Positions 25,668 through 37,789 of a stretch of 64,000 nucleotides of DNA are shown here, piece after piece. The stretch comes from Rhodocyclaceae bacterium. Its GTDB lineage: Bacteria > Pseudomonadota > Gammaproteobacteria > Burkholderiales > Rhodocyclaceae. How positions within the stretch are numbered: the first letter of the stretch is position 1; each line of letters begins with the position of its first letter. The notes under the pieces were generated by a model. It ran no database searches. It saw nothing but the letters and a program-made list of their open reading frames with translations, and had not been told where the DNA came from. Where the stretch lies: NCBI GenBank assembly GCA_019455325.1, contig JACFMQ010000005.1, forward strand, positions 207,017 to 271,016, given 5' to 3'. The translations under genes were made by a program, and so were the position numbers.

Positions 25668-27524
25668 CTATTTCCGGCGCTGGATCTGCGTGACGTCGCG
25701 CACCGCGCCCTTGTCGGCCGAGGTGGCCATCAGCGCATAGGCCTGCAGCGCGGCGGAGACGGTGCGCTGCCGCGTCGCCGGCTGCCACGCCTGCTCGCCC
25801 TTCGCGGCCATCGCCGCCTGGCGCCTGGCCAGCTCCGCGTCGGAGATCGCCAGGTGGATGCGGCGGCCGGGGATGTCGATCTCGATGGTGTCGCCGTTCT
25901 CGACCAGGCCGATGGCGCCGCCGTCGGCCGCCTCGGGCGAGGCGTGGCCGATGGACAGGCCGGAGGTGCCGCCGGAGAAGCGGCCGTCGGTCAGGAGTGC
26001 GCACTGGGCGCCGAGGCCGCGCGACTTCAGGTACGAGGTCGGATAGAGCATCTCCTGCATGCCCGGGCCGCCCTTCGGGCCCTCGTAGCGGATGACGACG
26101 ACGTCGCCGGCGACGACCTCGCCGCCGAGGATGCCCTCGACCGCGTCGTCCTGGCTTTCATAGACGCGCGCCTTGCCGGTGAATTTCCAGATCGACTCGT
26201 CGACGCCGGCGGTCTTGACGATGCAGCCGTCCGCCGCGATGTTGCCGTAGAGCACGGCGAGCCCGCCTTCTTGCGTGTAGGCGTGCTCCCTGTTGCGGAT
26301 GCAGCCGTTGCTGCGGTCGAGGTCGAGCGAGTTGTAGCGGCGGTCCTGCGAGAAGGCGGTCTGCGTCGGGATGCCGCCGGGCGCCGCCTTGAAGAAGTCG
26401 TGGACCTTGATGTCGTGCTCGCGGATCACGTCCCAGCGGTCGATCGCCTCGCCGAGCGTCTTGGTGTGCACGGTCGGCACGTCGCGGTGGATCAGGCCGG
26501 CGCGGTCGAGTTCGCCGAGGATGCCCATGATGCCGCCGGCGCGGTGCACGTCCTCGATGTGGTAGTCCTGCGTCGCCGGCGCCACCTTGGCCAGACAGGG
26601 CACCTTCCGGGAGATGCGGTCGATGTCGGCCATGGTGAAGTCGACGCCGGCCTCGCGCGCGGCGGCGAGGATGTGCAGCACGGTGTTGGTCGAGCCGCCC
26701 ATGGCCACGTCGAGCGCCATCGCGTTCTCGAAGGCGGCCTTGCCGGCGATCGAGCGCGGCAGCACCGAGGCGTCGTCCTCTTCGTACCAGCGCCGGCACA
26801 GGTCGACGGCGGTGCGGCCGGCCCTGAGGAACAGCTCCTTGCGCAGCGCGTGCGTGGCGACGACGGTGCCGTTGCCCGGCAGCGAGAGGCCGAGCGCCTC
26901 GGTCAGACAGTTCATCGAGTTGGCCGTGAACATGCCGGAACAGGAGCCGCAGGTCGGACAGGCGGAGCGCTCGAACTCGGCGACCTCGGCGTCCGAGCAA
27001 CTGCTGTCGCCGGCCTTGATCATGGCGTCGATCAGGTCGACGGCGATGGTCTTGCCTTCCCACTTCACCTTGCCGGCCTCCATCGGGCCGCCGGAGACGA
27101 AGATCGCCGGGATGTTCAGGCGCATCGCGGCCATCAGCATGCCCGGGGTGATCTTGTCGCAGTTCGAGATGCAGACCATGGCGTCGGCGCAGTGCGCGTT
27201 GACCATGTATTCGACCGAGTCGGCGATCAGGTCGCGCGAGGGCAGCGAGTAGAGCATGCCGGCGTGGCCCATGGCGATGCCGTCGTCGATGGCGATGGTG
27301 TCGAATTCCTTGGCGATGCCGCCGGCCGCCTCGATCTCGCGCGCGACGAGCTGGCCGAGGTCCTTCAGGTGCACGTGGCCGGGCACGAACTGCGTGAAGG
27401 AGTTCACGACGGCGATGATCGGCTTGCCGAAATCGCCTTCCTGCATGCCGGTGGCGCGCCACAGGGCGCGTGCGCCGGCCATGTTGCGGCCGTGGGTGGA
27501 GGTGCGGGAACGATACTGGGGCAT
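25668..27524 (-). CDS. ilvD: dihydroxy-acid dehydratase
   Basis: A 618-residue enzyme of valine/isoleucine synthesis, the same size as E. coli IlvD. The iron-sulfur cysteines lie in SNCDKITPG and [10 protein letters not shown]; the C-terminal [14 protein letters not shown] block is intact. Next to ilvD is lgt, divergently transcribed. A monocistronic unit is likely. Confidence 0.96.
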   Translation of the reverse strand: MPQYRSRTSTHGRNMAGARALWRATGMQEGDFGKPIIAVVNSFTQFVPGHVHLKDLGQLVAREIEAAGGIAKEFDTIAIDDGIAMGHAGMLYSLPSRDLIADSVEYMVNAHCADAMVCISNCDKITPGMLMAAMRLNIPAIFVSGGPMEAGKVKWEGKTIAVDLIDAMIKAGDSSCSDAEVAEFERSACPTCGSCSGMFTANSMNCLTEALGLSLPGNGTVVATHALRKELFLRAGRTAVDLCRRWYEEDDASVLPRSIAGKAAFENAMALDVAMGGSTNTVLHILAAAREAGVDFTMADIDRISRKVPCLAKVAPATQDYHIEDVHRAGGIMGILGELDRAGLIHRDVPTVHTKTLGEAIDRWDVIREHDIKVHDFFKAAPGGIPTQTAFSQDRRYNSLDLDRSNGCIRNREHAYTQEGGLAVLYGNIAADGCIVKTAGVDESIWKFTGKARVYESQDDAVEGILGGEVVAGDVVVIRYEGPKGGPGMQEMLYPTSYLKSRGLGAQCALLTDGRFSGGTSGLSIGHASPEAADGGAIGLVENGDTIEIDIPGRRIHLAISDAELARRQAAMAAKGEQAWQPATRQRTVSAALQAYALMATSADKGAVRDVTQIQRRK

Positions 27525-27579
27525 GACGGAACTCCGTGGGAAACGCGGGGCCGCGAGGGACTGCCGGGGGCGGCCCGAC

Positions 27580-27585
27580 TATAAT
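27580..27585 (+). promoter_or_regulatory. candidate -10 element for lgt
   Basis: A perfect TATAAT lies 36 bases before the lgt start in the divergent ilvD/lgt gap. No good -35 is seen at the right distance, so this is only a candidate. Confidence 0.4.
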
Positions 27586-27620
27586 CGGGAACCCTGAATT
27601 TTAGCCGAATCCCTTAGACG

Positions 27621-28406
27621 ATGCTGACCCACCCTCAGTTCGATCCCATCGCCGTTGCCGTCGGCCCGCTCGCCGTGCGCTGGTACGGCCTCATGTACCT
27701 CGTCGCCTTCGTCCAGTTCTGGTGGCTCGGCAAGCGGCGCATCGAGCGCGGGCTGGCGCCCGGCTTCAGCGTCCGGGCGCTCGACGACCTGCTCTTCTAC
27801 GGCGTGCTCGGGGTGGTCGTCGGCGGCCGCCTCGGCCAGGTGCTGTTCTACGAGCCCGGCTACTATCTGGCGCATCCGCTCGAAATCCTCGCCGTCTGGA
27901 AGGGCGGCATGTCCTTCCACGGCGGCTTCCTCGGCGTGCTCGCGGCAATGATCTTCGTCGCGCGCAAGTACGAGCGGCGCTGGCTGGAGGTGACCGACTT
28001 CATCGCGCCGCTGGTGCCGCTCGGGCTGGCCGCCGGCCGGCTCGGCAACTTCATCAACGGCGAGCTGTGGGGGCGCGTCGCCGATCCGGCGCTGCCGTGG
28101 GCCATGGTCTTTCCGCACGTGGACGCGCTGCCGCGCCATCCGTCGCAGCTCTACCAGATGGCCGGCGAGGGGCTGGCGCTGTTCGCGCTGCTCTGGCTGT
28201 TCTCCTCGAAGCCGCGCCCGGTCGGCGCCGTCTCCGGCGCTTTCCTCGTCGGCTACGGCGTCTTCCGCTTCCTCGCCGAGTTCTTCCGCACGCCGGACGA
28301 GGGCATCTTCGGCCTCTCCTACACGGTCAGCATGGGGCAGTGGCTGTCGCTGCCGATGGTGCTCGCCGGCATCGCGCTGCTCGTTGTCGCCGGCCGGCGG
28401 CGCTGA
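27621..28406 (+). CDS. lgt: prolipoprotein diacylglyceryl transferase
   Basis: A 261-residue inner-membrane enzyme that attaches diacylglycerol to the lipobox cysteine of prolipoproteins. Family landmarks are [11 protein letters not shown], the HGGFLG motif and the signature [14 protein letters not shown]. About seven membrane segments are visible. The only good start is the ATG at 27621. Confidence 0.96.
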   Translation: MLTHPQFDPIAVAVGPLAVRWYGLMYLVAFVQFWWLGKRRIERGLAPGFSVRALDDLLFYGVLGVVVGGRLGQVLFYEPGYYLAHPLEILAVWKGGMSFHGGFLGVLAAMIFVARKYERRWLEVTDFIAPLVPLGLAAGRLGNFINGELWGRVADPALPWAMVFPHVDALPRHPSQLYQMAGEGLALFALLWLFSSKPRPVGAVSGAFLVGYGVFRFLAEFFRTPDEGIFGLSYTVSMGQWLSLPMVLAGIALLVVAGRRR

Positions 28407-28428
28407 CGCCGGCCAGGAGCGGCTCGTG

Positions 28429-28460
28429 TAAAATCTCCGTAATTATGAATTCTTGATTCA
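28429..28460 (+). promoter_or_regulatory. promoter/operator candidate of the epimerase gene
   Basis: A TAAAAT -10-like element (28429-28434) is followed by TAATTATGAAT (28440-28450), which also occurs in the mcm/GntR divergent promoter at 37747-37757. Directly after comes an inverted repeat TGAAT-N5-ATTCA (28446-28460). The motif would lie around the transcription start, as expected of a repressor site. The link to the GntR regulator is inferred. Confidence 0.5.
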
Positions 28461-28472
28461 AAGGAGCTTTTC

Positions 28473-28946
<474 letters not shown>

Positions 28947-29016
28947 TCTCGCTCGTCATGAAGCCCGCGCCAAGCGGGCCGCTGCAATGGGGGGGACCAT
29001 CCTAGGAGATGAGGCG

Positions 29017-30600
29017 ATGACCTGGTTTTCCTTGCCCCCGGCGCGTTCGGGAACGCCGCCGCCGTTCGTCGACAGGGCCGGCTGCGAGCGCTGGCTGGCG
29101 ACGCAGCCGCTGACCGACGCAGCCCGCATGCAGGACGAACTGGCCGACCGGCTGGCGGACCTGAACGCCTGGCCGATCGCGCCGCCGGAGCGCTACCGCA
29201 TCGTCGAAACCCTGCGCCGGACCAGCCTCGCCGTCGACGCGGAAAGCGCCAAACGCTACGCGCATCGCCCGCTGCCGCTGTCGCCCGCCGAACGGAAGAC
29301 GCTGGACGCGTCCTGCCGGCTCTGGCGCGAGACGGCCACCGCCTACCTGCACTGCCTGCGCGCCTGCCTCGACGGCGGACCGGCGCCGGCCGTCGACGCG
29401 GCCAAGGTCTGCCACCGGGCGATCTCGGCGCTGCGCCGCGAACAGCTCGCCCGCCATCGCGGCGGCGCAGCCGTGCCGGGCGCGTGGTGGCGCTGCCTGC
29501 ACGCGGTGTTCGCCGCCGCCGAGCAACTGGGCGTCGCCGCGACGCCGGTGGCCGACCGCCTGCTCGTGGAGACCCGCGAATCCACGGTCCGCGGCCATTA
29601 CGCGATGGCCGTGCTGCTCCACCTCGCCCGTCCGGCCGAGCTGTCGCGCGGCGAGTTCGCCGCCGTCGTGCGCTGGCTGGCGCGCTGGCGCGAGCAGGCC
29701 GTCGTCCATGCCGCGCCGCCGCCGGACGACGAGCGCTGCGTCGTCGTCGACCTGGCTGCGGACGCGCCGCTGCACGGCGGCGAGGGCGCGCCGTCGATGC
29801 CGCGCTGGATCGCGCTCGACGCCGTCCTCGGCAAGATCAGGCGCCGCGCCAGATCGCTGCAGGCGGGCGCCTCGCCGGAGGAGCTCAGGCTCGGCAGCGA
29901 CCTGCCGGCCGAGGCCTGCGTCGCGCTGCTGCAGGCGCTGCACGGCCGCCTGCAGCAAGCGCCGCCGCCGCTGCCGGCGGCGCGCGAGGATGCGCGCACG
30001 GTCGACGTCGCCGGCGGCGTCGAGCGCGCCTACCGCCTGCTCGGCGGCGGCGGCCTGGCCGGCGGCGCGCTGCCGTCCTCGGTGAGCGCGCGCCGCGAGC
30101 ACGAGCAGATCGCCATCTTCGGGCACGTCGTCAGGCCGGCGGCCGGCGGCGCCGTCGCCGTTCCCACCGAGCCCTGGCAGGCGCTCGCCGAGGATGCCGG
30201 CGAACCAATCCTGCGCCGGCCGCCCGGCGAAGCCGGCGAGGTCCGCCTGAGCTGCCGCGGCCTGGTCGCCGTGCGCGACGCCGACGGCTGCCGGCTGGCC
30301 GTCGTGCGCAGCCTGGCGACGCAGGAGGACGGCAGCCTGGTCGCCGTGCTCCGCCCGCTGGCCGGACGCGCCCTGCCGCTGCTGGCGGCCGGCGAGGAAA
30401 AAGGCAGCCGGCGCGCGCTCGATCTGCCGGCGATCTTCCTGCCGCCGGCGCCGGACGCGGGAACGCCGGCGAGCGTGCTCGTGCCCGGCGGCCTGCTCGC
30501 CCGGCTGGCCCGGCTGGAGATCGCCGGCCTGCCGGACGGGCTGCGCCTCGGCGAGGCGATCGAGCGCGGCGCCGACTTCGAGCGCCTGCGCTGCGAGTAG
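29017..30600 (+). CDS. uncharacterised 527-residue soluble protein
   Basis: I do not recognise this protein. It is 527 residues, rich in Ala, Arg and Leu, with no signal peptide or clear membrane segment. The N-terminal two thirds looks mainly helical. The last part (about 380-480: [39 protein letters not shown]) reads as alternating beta strands and could be a PilZ-like barrel, but the RxxxR and DxSxxG motifs of c-di-GMP-binding PilZ domains are not evident. The start at 29017 has a TAGGAGA site. It lies between the epimerase and the convergent pccA; no functional link is clear. Confidence 0.75.
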   Translation: MTWFSLPPARSGTPPPFVDRAGCERWLATQPLTDAARMQDELADRLADLNAWPIAPPERYRIVETLRRTSLAVDAESAKRYAHRPLPLSPAERKTLDASCRLWRETATAYLHCLRACLDGGPAPAVDAAKVCHRAISALRREQLARHRGGAAVPGAWWRCLHAVFAAAEQLGVAATPVADRLLVETRESTVRGHYAMAVLLHLARPAELSRGEFAAVVRWLARWREQAVVHAAPPPDDERCVVVDLAADAPLHGGEGAPSMPRWIALDAVLGKIRRRARSLQAGASPEELRLGSDLPAEACVALLQALHGRLQQAPPPLPAAREDARTVDVAGGVERAYRLLGGGGLAGGALPSSVSARREHEQIAIFGHVVRPAAGGAVAVPTEPWQALAEDAGEPILRRPPGEAGEVRLSCRGLVAVRDADGCRLAVVRSLATQEDGSLVAVLRPLAGRALPLLAAGEEKGSRRALDLPAIFLPPAPDAGTPASVLVPGGLLARLARLEIAGLPDGLRLGEAIERGADFERLRCE

Positions 30601-30623
30601 GTGGCTCCGGCCGGGCCCCCCGC

Positions 30624-30654
30624 GCAAAAAGAAACGGCCCGCATGCGCGGGCCG
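30624..30654 (-). terminator. terminator of the pccA transcript
   Basis: An 8-bp stem (cggcccgc / gcgggccg, 30635-30654) is followed on the minus strand by a TTTCTTTTT tract (down to 30626), just after the pccA stop. It ends the mcm-meaB-pccB-pccA unit. Confidence 0.8.
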
Positions 30655-30677
30655 TCGTTCCTCGGGCGGCGCGCCGC

Positions 30678-32681
30678 CTATTCGAACTCGACGATGACCT
30701 GATCCACCGACAGGCTTTCGCCCGGCTGCGCGGCGATCTTCTTCACCTTGCAGTCCTGCTCGGCCTTGAGGATGTTCTCCATCTTCATCGCCTCGATGAC
30801 CGCCAGCTTCTCGCCGGCCTTCACTTCCTGGCCGACCTGCACCGCCACTTCGCGCAGCAGGCCCGGCATCGGGGAGAGCAGGAACTTGGAGAGGTCGGGC
30901 GCCGGCTTGTCCGGCATCAGCGCCAGCAGCTCGGCGGCGCGCGCGCTCATGACCATGAAGTCGGCGCGCGTGCCCCAGTGGAACAGGCTGTACTTGGTTT
31001 TGTGGCGCTCGACCTGCAGCGTGAACTCATCGCCGTTGCAGGTGCCGCGGAACAGCGACTCGCCGAGCTTCCAGTCGGACAGGATGGTGTACTGCTCGCC
31101 CTTGTACTCGACGTGGTAGCCGCCGGCCACCGGCCGCGCGACGACTTCGTGCGGCTCCTTGCCGTCGGCGGTCAGGCGCACCACCACCCACTTGTCGCCG
31201 ACCAGGCGCTCGTGGCCTTCGAGCTGGCCCGAGACCGAGGCCGAACGGTCGGTGTAGGAGCGGTAGACGAAGGCGGCGACCGAGACCAAGAGCGCCGGGT
31301 CGTCGTGCGGCACCATCGAGGGGTCGAAGCCCTTCGGGTATTCCTTGGCGATGAAGCCGGTGTCGAAGATGCCGGACTGGAAGCGCGGATGCTGCATCAG
31401 CGCCGCCTGGAACGGGATGTTCGACGAGATGCCGCGGATGACGAAGGCGTTCAGCGCGTCGCGCATGCGGGCGATGGCCTGCTCGCGCGTGGCGCCGTGC
31501 ACGATCAGCTTGGCGATCATCGAGTCGTAGAACATCGAGATCTCGCCGCCGTCGTAGACGCCGGTGTCGACGCGCACCTGGCCGGGAATCTCGGCCGGCG
31601 GCTGGAACTTCACCAGGCGGCCGGTGGACGGCAGGAAGCCGCGGAACGGGTCTTCGGCGTTGATCCTGCACTCCATGGCCCAGCCGTTGATGCCGACGTC
31701 GGCCTGCGCGAGCGGCAGCTTCTCGCCGTAGGCGACGCGGATCATCTGCTCGACCAGGTCGAGCCCGGTGATCAGCTCGGTGACCGGGTGCTCGACCTGC
31801 AGGCGGGTGTTCATTTCCAGGAAGTAGAACTCCTTGGTCGCGCCGGAAACCACGAACTCGACCGTACCGGCCGATTCGTAGTTCACCGCGCGCGCCAGCG
31901 CCACGGCCTGTTCGCCCATGGCCTTGCGCATCTCGGCGTCGACGAAGGGGCTCGGCGCCTCCTCGATGACCTTCTGGTGGCGGCGCTGGATCGAGCAGTC
32001 GCGCTCGTTCAGGTACACGTAGTTGCCGTGGCTGTCGCCAAGCACCTGGATTTCGATGTGGCGCGGTTCGAGCACGTACTTCTCGATGAACACGCGGTCG
32101 TCGCCGAAGGAGTTGCGCGCCTCGTTCACGCACGAGGAGAAGCCCTCGTGCGCCTCGGCGTCGTTGTAGGCGACGCGCAGGCCTTTGCCGCCGCCGCCGG
32201 CGGAAGCCTTGATCATCACCGGATAGCCGATCTTCTGCGCGATCTTTACCGCCTCGTCCGGGCCGGCGATGGCGTCGTTGTAGCCGGGAATCGTATTCAC
32301 CTTGGCTTCGATGGCCAGCTTCTTCGACTCGATCTTGTCGCCCATCTTGGCCACCGAGTAGTGCTTCGGGCCGATGAACTTGATGCCTTCCTCTTCCAGC
32401 CGGCGCGAGAACTCGGCGTTCTCGGAGAGGAAGCCGTAGCCCGGATGCACTGCCTCGGCGCCGGTCTGCTTGCACGCGGCGATGATCTTGTCCATCACCA
32501 GGTACGACTCTTTCGACGCGGCCGGACCGATGCACACGGCCTCGTCGGCGAGGTCGACGTGCAGCGCATCCTTGTCCGCTTCCGAATAGACGGCGACGGT
32601 CTGGATGCCCATTTTGCGGGCGGTCTTGATGACGCGGCAGGCGATTTCGCCGCGGTTCGCGATCAGAATTTTTGTGAACAT
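30678..32681 (-). CDS. pccA: propionyl-CoA carboxylase alpha chain (biotin carboxylase + BCCP)
   Basis: A 667-residue protein with biotin carboxylase domain (FTKILIANRGEIACRV, ATP loop KASAGGGGKGLRV, catalytic EEAPSPFVD and MNTRLQVEHPVTE), a linker/BT domain and a C-terminal biotinyl domain with EAMKMEN (biotin Lys633). It carboxylates biotin with bicarbonate and ATP; PccB then transfers the carboxyl to propionyl-CoA. The clustering with methylmalonyl-CoA mutase supports propionyl-CoA over acetyl-CoA or methylcrotonyl-CoA. It is preceded by a 171-base gap carrying GA-rich repeats. Confidence 0.92.
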   Translation of the reverse strand: MFTKILIANRGEIACRVIKTARKMGIQTVAVYSEADKDALHVDLADEAVCIGPAASKESYLVMDKIIAACKQTGAEAVHPGYGFLSENAEFSRRLEEEGIKFIGPKHYSVAKMGDKIESKKLAIEAKVNTIPGYNDAIAGPDEAVKIAQKIGYPVMIKASAGGGGKGLRVAYNDAEAHEGFSSCVNEARNSFGDDRVFIEKYVLEPRHIEIQVLGDSHGNYVYLNERDCSIQRRHQKVIEEAPSPFVDAEMRKAMGEQAVALARAVNYESAGTVEFVVSGATKEFYFLEMNTRLQVEHPVTELITGLDLVEQMIRVAYGEKLPLAQADVGINGWAMECRINAEDPFRGFLPSTGRLVKFQPPAEIPGQVRVDTGVYDGGEISMFYDSMIAKLIVHGATREQAIARMRDALNAFVIRGISSNIPFQAALMQHPRFQSGIFDTGFIAKEYPKGFDPSMVPHDDPALLVSVAAFVYRSYTDRSASVSGQLEGHERLVGDKWVVVRLTADGKEPHEVVARPVAGGYHVEYKGEQYTILSDWKLGESLFRGTCNGDEFTLQVERHKTKYSLFHWGTRADFMVMSARAAELLALMPDKPAPDLSKFLLSPMPGLLREVAVQVGQEVKAGEKLAVIEAMKMENILKAEQDCKVKKIAAQPGESLSVDQVIVEFE

Positions 32682-32693
32682 TTTATGTTCCCA

Positions 32694-32842
32694 AGTGAGG
32701 AGTGAGGGGTGAGGAGTGAGGAGTAAACCCCCATCACAAGCCCAGCCTCTTTCCGTAGTTAATTTGTGTATTCCGATTCATTCACCGGAGCTTGAAGCAG
32801 CGGCAGGTTTTCTCCTGCCTCCTCACTCCTCGCTCCTCCCTG
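32694..32842. repeat. GA-rich tandem repeat and its inverted copy between pccB and pccA
   Basis: Units of gaggagtgag recur four times at 32697-32726, and the complementary series (cctcactcctcgctcctccc) lies at 32821-32840, about 95 bases away. On the transcript the two would pair into a long imperfect stem. The segment in between has lower GC than its surroundings. The repeat lies inside the presumed mcm-meaB-pccB-pccA operon and is not CRISPR-like, since there are no regular spacers. Confidence 0.75.
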
Positions 32843-32852
32843 AAACATCCCG

Positions 32853-34388
<1,536 letters not shown>

Positions 34389-34430
34389 AACGGATTCTCC
34401 CTGGAAGGTTCCGGTCACTCAAAAACGAAA

Positions 34431-35441
34431 TCAGTGCTGCAGGCGGGCGAGCAGCGCGTGCGCCGCCGCCGCCGGGGTGGTCAGTCCGTCCTCGACGGAG
34501 CGGGCGAGACGCGGCAGGCTTTCGCGCACGCCGGGGTGCTCCCTGAAGCGCTGCTGCAGGCCGGCCTCGATCAACTGCCACATCCAGGCCAGCGACTGGC
34601 GCCGGCGCTTCTGCGCGAATTCGCCGCTGGCGGTCAGCGCGTCGCGGTATTTCTCGACCTGCGCCCAGAAGTCGGCCATGCCTTCCTTCTTCAGCGCGCT
34701 GAGGGCCAGCACCGGCGGCTCCCAGTTCGGCGAGGCACGGCGCACCAGGTGCAGCGCGTTCTTCCACTGCGCGCGCGCCACCGCCGTCGCCTTCGGGTCG
34801 ATGTCGGCCTTGTTGATCGCCACCATGTCGGCGATCTCGACGATGCCCTTCTTGATCGCCTGCAGGTCGTCGCCGGCGTTCGGCAGTTGCAAGAGGCAGA
34901 ACAGGTCGACCATGCCGGCGACCGTCGTCTCGCTCTGGCCGACGCCGACCGTCTCGACGATGACTACGTCGTAGCCGGCGGCCTCGCAGAGCAGCATGGC
35001 CTCGCGCGTCTTCTCGGCGACGCCGCCGAGCGAGCCCGCCGACGGGCTCGGCCGGATGAAGGCTTCCTCCTTCTGGCAGAGCGTCTCCATGCGCGTCTTG
35101 TCGCCGAGGATCGAGCCGCCGGTGATCGACGACGACGGATCGACGGCGAGCACCGCGACGCGGTGCCCCTGGCCGATCAGCCAGACGCCGAGCGCCTCGA
35201 TGAAGGTCGACTTGCCGGCGCCGGGCACGCCCGAGATGCCGACGCGGATCGCGTTGCCGGTCTGCGGCAGCAGCGCGTTCAGCACGTGCTGCGCGCGCGC
35301 GCGGTGGTCGGCGCGGGTGGATTCGATCAGCGTGATCGCCTTGGCGAGCGCGCGCCGCCGGCCGGCCAGCACGCCCTCGACGAGCGCCCGGTCCTCCGGC
35401 GGCAACGTGTCCGCCGACAAGGGCGTTTCCCGCGCGCTCAT
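34431..35441 (-). CDS. meaB: methylmalonyl-CoA mutase-associated GTPase MeaB
   Basis: A 336-residue G3E-family GTPase. The P-loop is GVPGAGKST, with [19 protein letters not shown], the switch ETVGVGQSE and the NKAD base-recognition motif. It gates adenosylcobalamin loading and protects the mutase from inactivation. It sits 11 bases after mcm, the usual partnership. E. coli ArgK/YgfD is the same family. Confidence 0.95.
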   Translation of the reverse strand: MSARETPLSADTLPPEDRALVEGVLAGRRRALAKAITLIESTRADHRARAQHVLNALLPQTGNAIRVGISGVPGAGKSTFIEALGVWLIGQGHRVAVLAVDPSSSITGGSILGDKTRMETLCQKEEAFIRPSPSAGSLGGVAEKTREAMLLCEAAGYDVVIVETVGVGQSETTVAGMVDLFCLLQLPNAGDDLQAIKKGIVEIADMVAINKADIDPKATAVARAQWKNALHLVRRASPNWEPPVLALSALKKEGMADFWAQVEKYRDALTASGEFAQKRRRQSLAWMWQLIEAGLQQRFREHPGVRESLPRLARSVEDGLTTPAAAAHALLARLQH

Positions 35442-35452
35442 CCGTGGGATGG

Positions 35453-37609
35453 TCAGCCGCGCGCCTTGCGGATCTCTTCGAGCACGCGCTTGGCCGAATC
35501 CTCGATGCGCGTGCCCGGACCGAAGATGGCCTTGGCGCCGGCCGCGTACAGCGCGTCGTAGTCCTGCGCCGGGATGACGCCGCCGGCGAAGACGATGATC
35601 TCCTCCGCCCCCTGCGCCTTCAGCGCCTGGATCAGCTGCGGCACGAGGGTCTTGTGGCCGGCGGCGAGCGACGAGCAGCCGATGGCGTGCACGTCGTTCT
35701 CGACCGCGAGGCGCGCCGCCTCGTCCGGCGTCTGGAAGAGCGGGCCGACGTCGATGTCGAAGCCGAGGTCGGCGAAGGCCGTGGCGACGACCTTGGCGCC
35801 GCGGTCGTGGCCGTCCTGGCCGAGCTTGGCGATCATCACGCGCGGCCGGCGGCCTTCTTCCTGCGCGAACTGCTCGACGTCCGCCTTGATGCTTTCCCAG
35901 CTTGTCTGCCCGGCCACGACGCCTCCGTAAACGCCCGAGATGGTCTGGTTGTTGGCGCGGAAGCGGCCGAAGATTTTTTCCAGCGCGTCCGACACCTCGC
36001 CGACGGTGGCGCGCAGGCGGATCGCCTTCACCGACAGGTCGAGCAGGTTGCCCTCACCGGTCTCGGCGGACTTCGTCAGCGCGTCGAGCGCGGCCTGCAC
36101 CGCGGCCGCGTCGCGCGTCGCGCGAATCTTCTGCAGGCGGGCGATCTGCGCCTCGCGCACCGCGTGGTTGTCGATGTCGAGGATGTCGATCGGGTCTTCC
36201 TTGGCCAGCTTGTACTTGTTCACGCCGACGATCACGTCCTTGCCCGAGTCGATGCGTGCCTGCTTGTCGGCGGCGCAGGTCTCGACCTGCATCTTCGCCC
36301 AGCCCGACTCGACGGCCTGGGTCATGCCGCCCATGGCCTCGATCTCCTGGATGATGCCCCAGGCCTTGTCGGCCATGTCCTGGGTGAGTTTCTCCATCAT
36401 GTACGAACCGGCCCACGGGTCGACCACGTTACAGATGTGCGTCTCTTCCTGGATGATCAGCTGCGTGTTGCGCGCGATGCGCGCCGAGAACTCGGTCGGC
36501 AGCGCGATCGCCTCGTCGAGCGCGTTGGTGTGCAGCGACTGCGTGCCGCCGAAGACCGCGGCCATGGCCTCGATGGTGGTGCGCACGACGTTGTTGTACG
36601 GGTCCTGCTCGGTCAGCGACCAGCCCGAGGTCTGGCTGTGCGTGCGCAGCATCATCGACTTCGGGCTCTTGGCCTCGAAGCCGCTCATGATGCGGTGCCA
36701 CAAGAGGCGCGCGGCGCGCATCTTGGCGATTTCCAGGTAGAAGTTCATGCCCACGGCCCAGAAGAACGACAGGCGGCCGGCGAAGACGTCCACGTCCATG
36801 CCGGCCTTGATGCCGGTGCGCACGTACTCCATGCCGTCGGCGAGCGTGAAGGCCAGTTCGATCGCCTGATTCGCCCCGGCTTCCTGGATGTGGTAGCCGG
36901 AGATCGAGATCGAGTTGAACTTCGGCATGTGCTGCGCCGTGTAGCCGAAGATGTCGGCGATGATCTTCATCGACGGCGTCGGCGGATAGATGTAGGTGTT
37001 GCGGACCATGAACTCCTTGAGGATGTCGTTCTGGATGGTCCCCGAGAGCTTGTCCTGCGACACGCCCTGCTCCTCGGCGGCGACGATGTAGCCGGCGAGG
37101 ATCGGCAGCACGGCGCCGTTCATGGTCATCGACACGGAAATCTTGTCGAGCGGGATGCCGTCGAAGAGGATCTTCATGTCCTCGACCGAGTCGATGGCCA
37201 CGCCGGCCTTGCCGACGTCGCCGGTGACGCGCGGATGGTCGGAGTCGTAGCCGCGGTGCGTGGCCAGATCGAAGGCCACGGACACGCCCTGGCCGCCGGC
37301 GGCGAGCGCCTTGCGGTAGAAGGCGTTGGACGCCTCGGCGGTGGAGAAGCCGGCGTACTGGCGGATGGTCCACGGCTTGCCGGCGTACATCGTCGCCTGC
37401 GGGCCGCGCAGGAAGGGCGCGAAGCCGGGCAGCGTGTCGGCGTACGGCAGTTCGGCCGCGTCCTGCTTCGTATACAGCGGCTTGACGACGATGCCTTCCG
37501 GCGTCGTCCAGTTCAGCGCGGCGACGTCGCCGCCGGGCGCCGACTTGGCGGCGGCCTTCTGCCAGGCGTCAAGGTTGCTGGAATCGAAAAAACCGCTCTC
37601 GCTGGACAT
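35453..37609 (-). CDS. scpA: methylmalonyl-CoA mutase, adenosylcobalamin-dependent
   Basis: A 718-residue single-chain mutase that interconverts methylmalonyl-CoA and succinyl-CoA. The N-terminal TIM-barrel domain has [21 protein letters not shown] and [18 protein letters not shown]. The C-terminal cobalamin domain carries the base-off/His-on motif QDGHDRG near residue 600 and the GCSSLAAGH block. Length is that of a full homodimeric enzyme. It is the first gene of the mcm-meaB-pccB-pccA unit and is divergent from the GntR regulator, with a palindrome in its promoter. Confidence 0.96.
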   Translation of the reverse strand: MSSESGFFDSSNLDAWQKAAAKSAPGGDVAALNWTTPEGIVVKPLYTKQDAAELPYADTLPGFAPFLRGPQATMYAGKPWTIRQYAGFSTAEASNAFYRKALAAGGQGVSVAFDLATHRGYDSDHPRVTGDVGKAGVAIDSVEDMKILFDGIPLDKISVSMTMNGAVLPILAGYIVAAEEQGVSQDKLSGTIQNDILKEFMVRNTYIYPPTPSMKIIADIFGYTAQHMPKFNSISISGYHIQEAGANQAIELAFTLADGMEYVRTGIKAGMDVDVFAGRLSFFWAVGMNFYLEIAKMRAARLLWHRIMSGFEAKSPKSMMLRTHSQTSGWSLTEQDPYNNVVRTTIEAMAAVFGGTQSLHTNALDEAIALPTEFSARIARNTQLIIQEETHICNVVDPWAGSYMMEKLTQDMADKAWGIIQEIEAMGGMTQAVESGWAKMQVETCAADKQARIDSGKDVIVGVNKYKLAKEDPIDILDIDNHAVREAQIARLQKIRATRDAAAVQAALDALTKSAETGEGNLLDLSVKAIRLRATVGEVSDALEKIFGRFRANNQTISGVYGGVVAGQTSWESIKADVEQFAQEEGRRPRVMIAKLGQDGHDRGAKVVATAFADLGFDIDVGPLFQTPDEAARLAVENDVHAIGCSSLAAGHKTLVPQLIQALKAQGAEEIIVFAGGVIPAQDYDALYAAGAKAIFGPGTRIEDSAKRVLEEIRKARG

Positions 37610-37707
37610 GGGAACCTCGTGCTGTTTGGGCCGTGGCGCGCGAATGCGGCGGGCCGGGTCGGGTCATTGTCGGAAATTCACCGGCCATGCCCGCGACATG
37701 ACGCCGC

Positions 37708-37736
37708 TTGACACGCCGGAGAAGGGCTTCAATAAT
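37708..37736 (+). promoter_or_regulatory. promoter of the GntR-ech-mcd operon
   Basis: TTGACA at 37708-37713 and AATAAT at 37731-37736 are spaced by 17 bases, a near-consensus sigma-70 promoter about 50 bases before the GntR start. The opposite promoter for mcm (TTGCAT-N18-TATTAT on the minus strand, about 37732-37761) overlaps it. Confidence 0.6.
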
Positions 37737-37744
37737 ACTTTATC

Positions 37745-37757
37745 CATAATTATGAAT
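37745..37757. promoter_or_regulatory. palindromic operator candidate in the mcm/GntR divergent promoter
   Basis: The perfect palindrome CATAATTATG (37745-37754) lies just after the GntR promoter -10 and within the spacer of the mcm promoter. TAATTATGAAT (37747-37757) recurs before the epimerase gene at 28440. Its position would allow one bound dimer to block both promoters. Binding by the adjacent GntR protein is inferred. Confidence 0.55.
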
Positions 37758-37789
37758 GCAAGACTGGCCACGCAAGGTATAATCCCGCC

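Noticed and set aside
24972-27584. Plus-strand open frame of about 870 codons opposite livJ, the cytochrome c gene and ilvD
   Set aside because: It runs through a strong terminator and opposite three recognisable genes, and its product has no recognisable domain.
32694-32842. Possible CRISPR array in the GA-rich repeats
   Set aside because: The units are about 10 bases, adjacent without regular spacers, arranged as opposing arms, and no cas gene is present.
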